From Acuticoccus kalidii (lineage in GTDB: Bacteria > Pseudomonadota > Alphaproteobacteria > Rhizobiales > Amorphaceae), in NCBI RefSeq assembly GCF_021556395.1, contig NZ_JAKGCS010000005.1, forward strand, positions 94,628 through 158,627: 64,000 bases of DNA, read 5' to 3'. Shown piece after piece: positions 61,094 to 64,000 of this stretch (positions within the stretch are counted from its first letter, which is position 1; each line of letters opens with the position of its first letter). The translations under genes and the position numbers were made by a program. The notes beneath the pieces are model-generated. The model was given only the letters and a program-made list of their open reading frames with translations, was not told the DNA's origin and searched no databases.

Positions 61094-62047
61094 TCAGCCT
61101 CTCTTGATGCGCGGGTCGACCAGCGGCTGGACGAGGTCGACGATGAGGTTGGCGAAGACGAAGAAGAGCGCGAGGACAAGGATCGTCCCCTGAAGAAGCG
61201 GCAGGTCGCGCTGGAAAATGGCGTTCGACAGGAGGAAGCCAGTGCCCGGCCAGTTGAACACCGTCTCGATCAGGATCGAGCCGCCGAGGAGGTAGCCGAG
61301 CTGAAGGCCGACGACCGACAGCGTCGTCGGCGTCACATTCTTCACGACGTGCTTCAGGATCTCGAAGCGGCCGAGACCCTTGGCCTTCAAGGCGTCGATG
61401 AAATCCTGCGAAAGCAGATCGCCGACGAGCGCGCGGACGGTGCGGGTGACGATCCCCATCGGCACGACCGCGAGGGTGACGGCCGGCAGGATAATATAGC
61501 GCAGGTGTTCGAAGTCCCATTTCCAGGCCGTCGAGCCACCGGGGCCGGCGCCGACGGACGGGAGCCAGCCGAGATTGACCGAGAAGATCACCACGAGGAC
61601 GATCCCGAGCCAGTAATTCGGCACCGAGACGCCGGTGATCGACAGGGCCGTGACGGCGCGGTCGACGAGCGTGTCCTTGAAATAGCCGGCGATGAAGCCG
61701 AACAGGATGCCGAGCGGAAAGCCGATCATCGAGGCGAAGACGGCGAGGATCAGCGTGTTGCCGACGGCGCGGCTCACTTCGGCGGACACCTCGCGCCCGG
61801 TCGCGATCGACGTGCCGAGATCGCCCATCAGCGCCTTGCCCAGCCAGATCGCATATTGCACCGGCAACGGTCGGTCGAAGCCGTAGATGGCCATCATCTC
61901 GGCTTGCTGCTCGGCGGTCGCGTCGATCGGCATCACCGCGGTGAGCGGATCTCCGGGGGCGATGTGCACGAGGAGGAAGCAGATGACGCTGACCCCGAAG
62001 GCCACGGGGATGACGTAGGCGAGCCTTCTCAGTGTGTAGGTCAGCAT
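61094..62047 (-). CDS. Peptide ABC transporter permease (DppB type)
   Basis: A 317-residue inner-membrane permease with six membrane segments, LVHIAPGDP near the N terminus (typical of DppB/GsiC), and the EAA loop FIDALKAKGLGRFEILKHVV. It pairs with the DppC-type permease to form the pore. Separated from the binding-protein gene by 145 bp holding two hairpins. Confidence 0.94.
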   Translation of the reverse strand: MLTYTLRRLAYVIPVAFGVSVICFLLVHIAPGDPLTAVMPIDATAEQQAEMMAIYGFDRPLPVQYAIWLGKALMGDLGTSIATGREVSAEVSRAVGNTLILAVFASMIGFPLGILFGFIAGYFKDTLVDRAVTALSITGVSVPNYWLGIVLVVIFSVNLGWLPSVGAGPGGSTAWKWDFEHLRYIILPAVTLAVVPMGIVTRTVRALVGDLLSQDFIDALKAKGLGRFEILKHVVKNVTPTTLSVVGLQLGYLLGGSILIETVFNWPGTGFLLSNAIFQRDLPLLQGTILVLALFFVFANLIVDLVQPLVDPRIKRG

Positions 62048-62078
62048 CGCATGGGCGCTCCGTCGCTGTCGTAGGAAG

Positions 62079-62186
62079 CCACGGGCGGGGCGCCCGTGGC
62101 GGCGGCGGCATGGGCCGCTTTCGTGCGGATGGCGGTGGGAGGCCGTCGCCTCCCGCGTGGGCGGCGCGGCGCCGGAGCGCCGCGCG
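62079..62186. other. Two strong hairpins between binding-protein and permease genes
   Basis: CCACGGGC (62079-62086) / GCCCGTGG (62092-62099), and GCGCGGCGC (62165-62173) / GCGCCGCGC (62178-62186) with a CGGA loop. Such structures often protect the binding-protein mRNA and lower expression of the membrane genes. Confidence 0.6.
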
Positions 62187-62192
62187 GGGCCC

Positions 62193-63797
62193 TTATTCCT
62201 CGATCGTGATCCCGGAGAAGTCCTGGAACCAGTTCTGCGCCTGGACGAAGCCCTTCACCTTCGGGCTCATGGCGCGAGGCGTCACGTCGTGGGTGACGAA
62301 GAGGAAGAGCGCGTCGTTGACGAACTTCTCGTGCGTCCGGCGCATCACCTCGTCCTGCTCGGCGGGATCGAAGGTTGAGCGGATCTCGGCGAAGAGCTCC
62401 TCCATCTCGGGGTCGCAATAGGAGCCCCAGTTCGTGCCGTTGGGCGGCGCGAGATCACAGGAAAGGTGCCGGATGAGGCCGGTGAACGGATCCTGGATGA
62501 AGTAGGAGAAGTTGATCGCGTTGGTCCCCATCGCGGACGGATCCTGCGCGCCGGCCCGCCAGATGTTGATCATCGTGTTCCACTCGACGACCTCGAACTC
62601 GACGTTGATGCCGACCTCGGCGAGGTTCTGCTGGATGAACTCGTTCATCGGCAAAGGCAGCATCTGACCCGACCCCGAGGAGGAGATCAGCGTCTTCACC
62701 GTGACCGGATTGTCGGGACCGAAGCCGGATTCGGCGAGGAGGGCGACGGCGGCTTCCGGGTCATAGGTGACGTCGAATTCGGGATTGCCGAACCATTGCG
62801 ACGAGGGCGGCATGAAGCCCTTCGCCTTCACCATCAGCCCGCCGAGAAGCTGCTCGAGCCCGTCGCGGTCGACGGCGAGGTTCGCGGCTTTGCGCACGTT
62901 GATATCGTTCCAGGGGGAATCGTCATTGCGCGAAAAGTGCCAGGTCCAGTTGTGCGGAACGGTGTTGGAGACGATCTCGAACCCGTTGCCGCGGAGCGCC
63001 GGGACGATGTCGGGCGCGGGCGCCTCGATCCAGTCGACCTGGCCGGACATGAGGGCGGCCGAGCGGGCGTTGGGCTCGGGCAGCGGCAGGAGGACGAGCT
63101 TGTCGAGCTGAGGCACGCGGGCCTCGTCCCAATAGTCGGCATTGGGCACGAGTTCGGCGCGCTCGCGCGGCACGAATGTTTCGAGCTTCCAGGGCCCGGT
63201 GCCGGACGGTTTCGCCGCGACGGCCTCCCAGCTCTTGTCGAGGGCTTCCCAGTTGGCGGGCGAGGACATCATGATCCAGGCGAGCTGATAAGGCAGCGTC
63301 GCATCGGGCGTCTTGGTGACGATCTCGACCGTCAGCGGATCGACCACGCTGTAGCTCGCGATGGACGGGATGCGGCTCGCGCCCTGCGCGGCCTGGCGCG
63401 TGTCGTATTGCTCGCTCTCTTTGTCGAGGAGCTTGTCGAGATTCCAGACGACGGCCTCGGCGTCGAAGTCGCTGCCGTCGTGGAACTTGACGCCTTCGCG
63501 GAGCTTGAAGGTCCACTTGGTGCGATCCGCCTCGTCGGCGCTCCACTCGGTGGCGAGGCCCGGAATGAGGACGGACGGCTCGTCCGCGCTGGACAGATCC
63601 CAGTTGATGAGCGCGTCATAGACCGTATAGCCCATGAACCGCATGCCTTCGCCGCCCTGGTCGGTCTGGCCGGTGGTGAGCGGGATGTCGCTCGCGGTCA
63701 TACCGATCCGCAGCGTTCCGTCGGCGAGTGCCGAGGTCGATAGAAGTACCGTCGCAGCGAGCGCAATGCTGGCACGTCGTAGCGTGCGTGGGAACAT
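62193..63797 (-). CDS. Peptide/opine ABC transporter substrate-binding protein (family 5)
   Basis: A 534-residue periplasmic binding protein that delivers peptides or a similar ligand to the permeases. Signal peptide ending TSALA-DG near residue 26; family-5 landmarks such as WTFKLREGVKFHDGSDFDAEAVVWNL. ATG 63797 has GGAGG 7-8 nt upstream; the frame extends 7 codons more. First gene of the operon binding protein - DppB - DppC - DppF - DppD. The ligand is not predictable; nearby amidohydrolase and racemase-like genes suggest peptides or modified amino acids. Confidence 0.94.
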   Translation of the reverse strand: MFPRTLRRASIALAATVLLSTSALADGTLRIGMTASDIPLTTGQTDQGGEGMRFMGYTVYDALINWDLSSADEPSVLIPGLATEWSADEADRTKWTFKLREGVKFHDGSDFDAEAVVWNLDKLLDKESEQYDTRQAAQGASRIPSIASYSVVDPLTVEIVTKTPDATLPYQLAWIMMSSPANWEALDKSWEAVAAKPSGTGPWKLETFVPRERAELVPNADYWDEARVPQLDKLVLLPLPEPNARSAALMSGQVDWIEAPAPDIVPALRGNGFEIVSNTVPHNWTWHFSRNDDSPWNDINVRKAANLAVDRDGLEQLLGGLMVKAKGFMPPSSQWFGNPEFDVTYDPEAAVALLAESGFGPDNPVTVKTLISSSGSGQMLPLPMNEFIQQNLAEVGINVEFEVVEWNTMINIWRAGAQDPSAMGTNAINFSYFIQDPFTGLIRHLSCDLAPPNGTNWGSYCDPEMEELFAEIRSTFDPAEQDEVMRRTHEKFVNDALFLFVTHDVTPRAMSPKVKGFVQAQNWFQDFSGITIEE

Positions 63798-64000
63798 TAT
63801 TGTGCCTCCCTCGGCCAATTCACGTAGGCGACGATCGGTTGATCGCCCGGCCCCGTTTCAAGCAACGCGCGTGCCACTTTGAGGCGAGTGCGCGGCGGCG
63901 AGCGGGCGGCCGTCGGGCGTCATGCCCGGTCGAGGGAGGGAGAACGGTTCGGCGCCGATGGCTAAGGCGCTGAATTCATGGAGGGTGTCGCGGTCGCGCC
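63798..64000. promoter_or_regulatory. Upstream region of the peptide transporter operon
   Basis: About 200 bp to the window edge without a convincing gene start. It should hold the operon promoter. A weak inverted repeat GGCGA/TCGCC lies near 63831-63852. Confidence 0.35.

Noticed and set aside
1..64000. tRNA/rRNA genes, insertion sequences, phage or integrase genes, restriction or other defence systems
   Set aside because: Looked for on both strands; no tRNA T-loop pattern, transposase, integrase or known defence domain was seen.

Overview
The window is chromosomal DNA from a high-GC alphaproteobacterium, most likely of the order Hyphomicrobiales (Rhizobiales). The evidence is a cellulose synthase locus with BcsN, an rpoH gene next to rluD and a small DUF6476-type membrane gene, a TamA/TamB pair, an alphaproteobacterial-type pyrophosphatase, and a CtrA-like box. 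There are no rRNA or tRNA genes, CRISPR arrays, insertion sequences or phage genes. Coding density is high, and the features look like a normal chromosome rather than an island.

1-24.5 kb is an extracellular-polysaccharide region. The minus-strand run bcsA-bcsB-(TPR membrane protein) is followed by a terminator and then a GH16 beta-glucanase that runs off the left edge. bcsN is divergent. From 11.8 to 17.1 kb a four-gene minus-strand cassette (Ntn-type penicillin acylase, GH3 acyl-acid amido synthetase, alpha/beta-hydrolase-like protein, acyl-CoA thioesterase) looks like a set for making and breaking acyl amides. From 17.3 to 24.5 kb follows an exopolysaccharide set: a Wzc/ExoP-like protein with a ruined Walker A, a WcaJ/ExoY-type initiating phosphoglycosyltransferase, a Wza-type export lipoprotein, and a PilZ-HlyD (Alg44-like) c-di-GMP receptor. 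With the PilZ domain of BcsA, this gives two c-di-GMP-gated polysaccharide outputs.

24.6-37.8 kb carries a DUF2254 membrane protein, a GST, and a sugar-acid catabolic region (beta-hydroxyacid dehydrogenase, SDR, FAH-family hydrolase, D-2-hydroxyacid dehydrogenase, DenD-like epimerase, UxaA-type dehydratase). LysE and TauE transporters, a translationally coupled pair of SGNH/GSCFA-type putative esterases and an HhH glycosylase-like protein are interspersed.

37.9-49.4 kb holds inorganic pyrophosphatase and, in the convergent gap after it, a candidate small RNA. That candidate has a CRP/FNR-type site at exactly -41.5, a -10 element, a CCCTCCCTCC anti-Shine-Dalgarno stretch and an orphan terminator. 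A periplasmic rhodanese, a fatty-acid hydroxylase/sterol-desaturase family protein, TamA-TamB and an orphan FbpA-type iron-binding protein follow.

49.6-64 kb contains a GbsR/MarR regulator, a divergent SDR/LysR pair, rpoH, rluD, an L,D-transpeptidase, an amidohydrolase, a hydantoin-racemase-like protein without catalytic cysteines, and a complete five-gene peptide ABC transporter (binding protein, two permeases, two ATPases). All calls rest on reading the translated sequence and recognising motifs; no database search was run.
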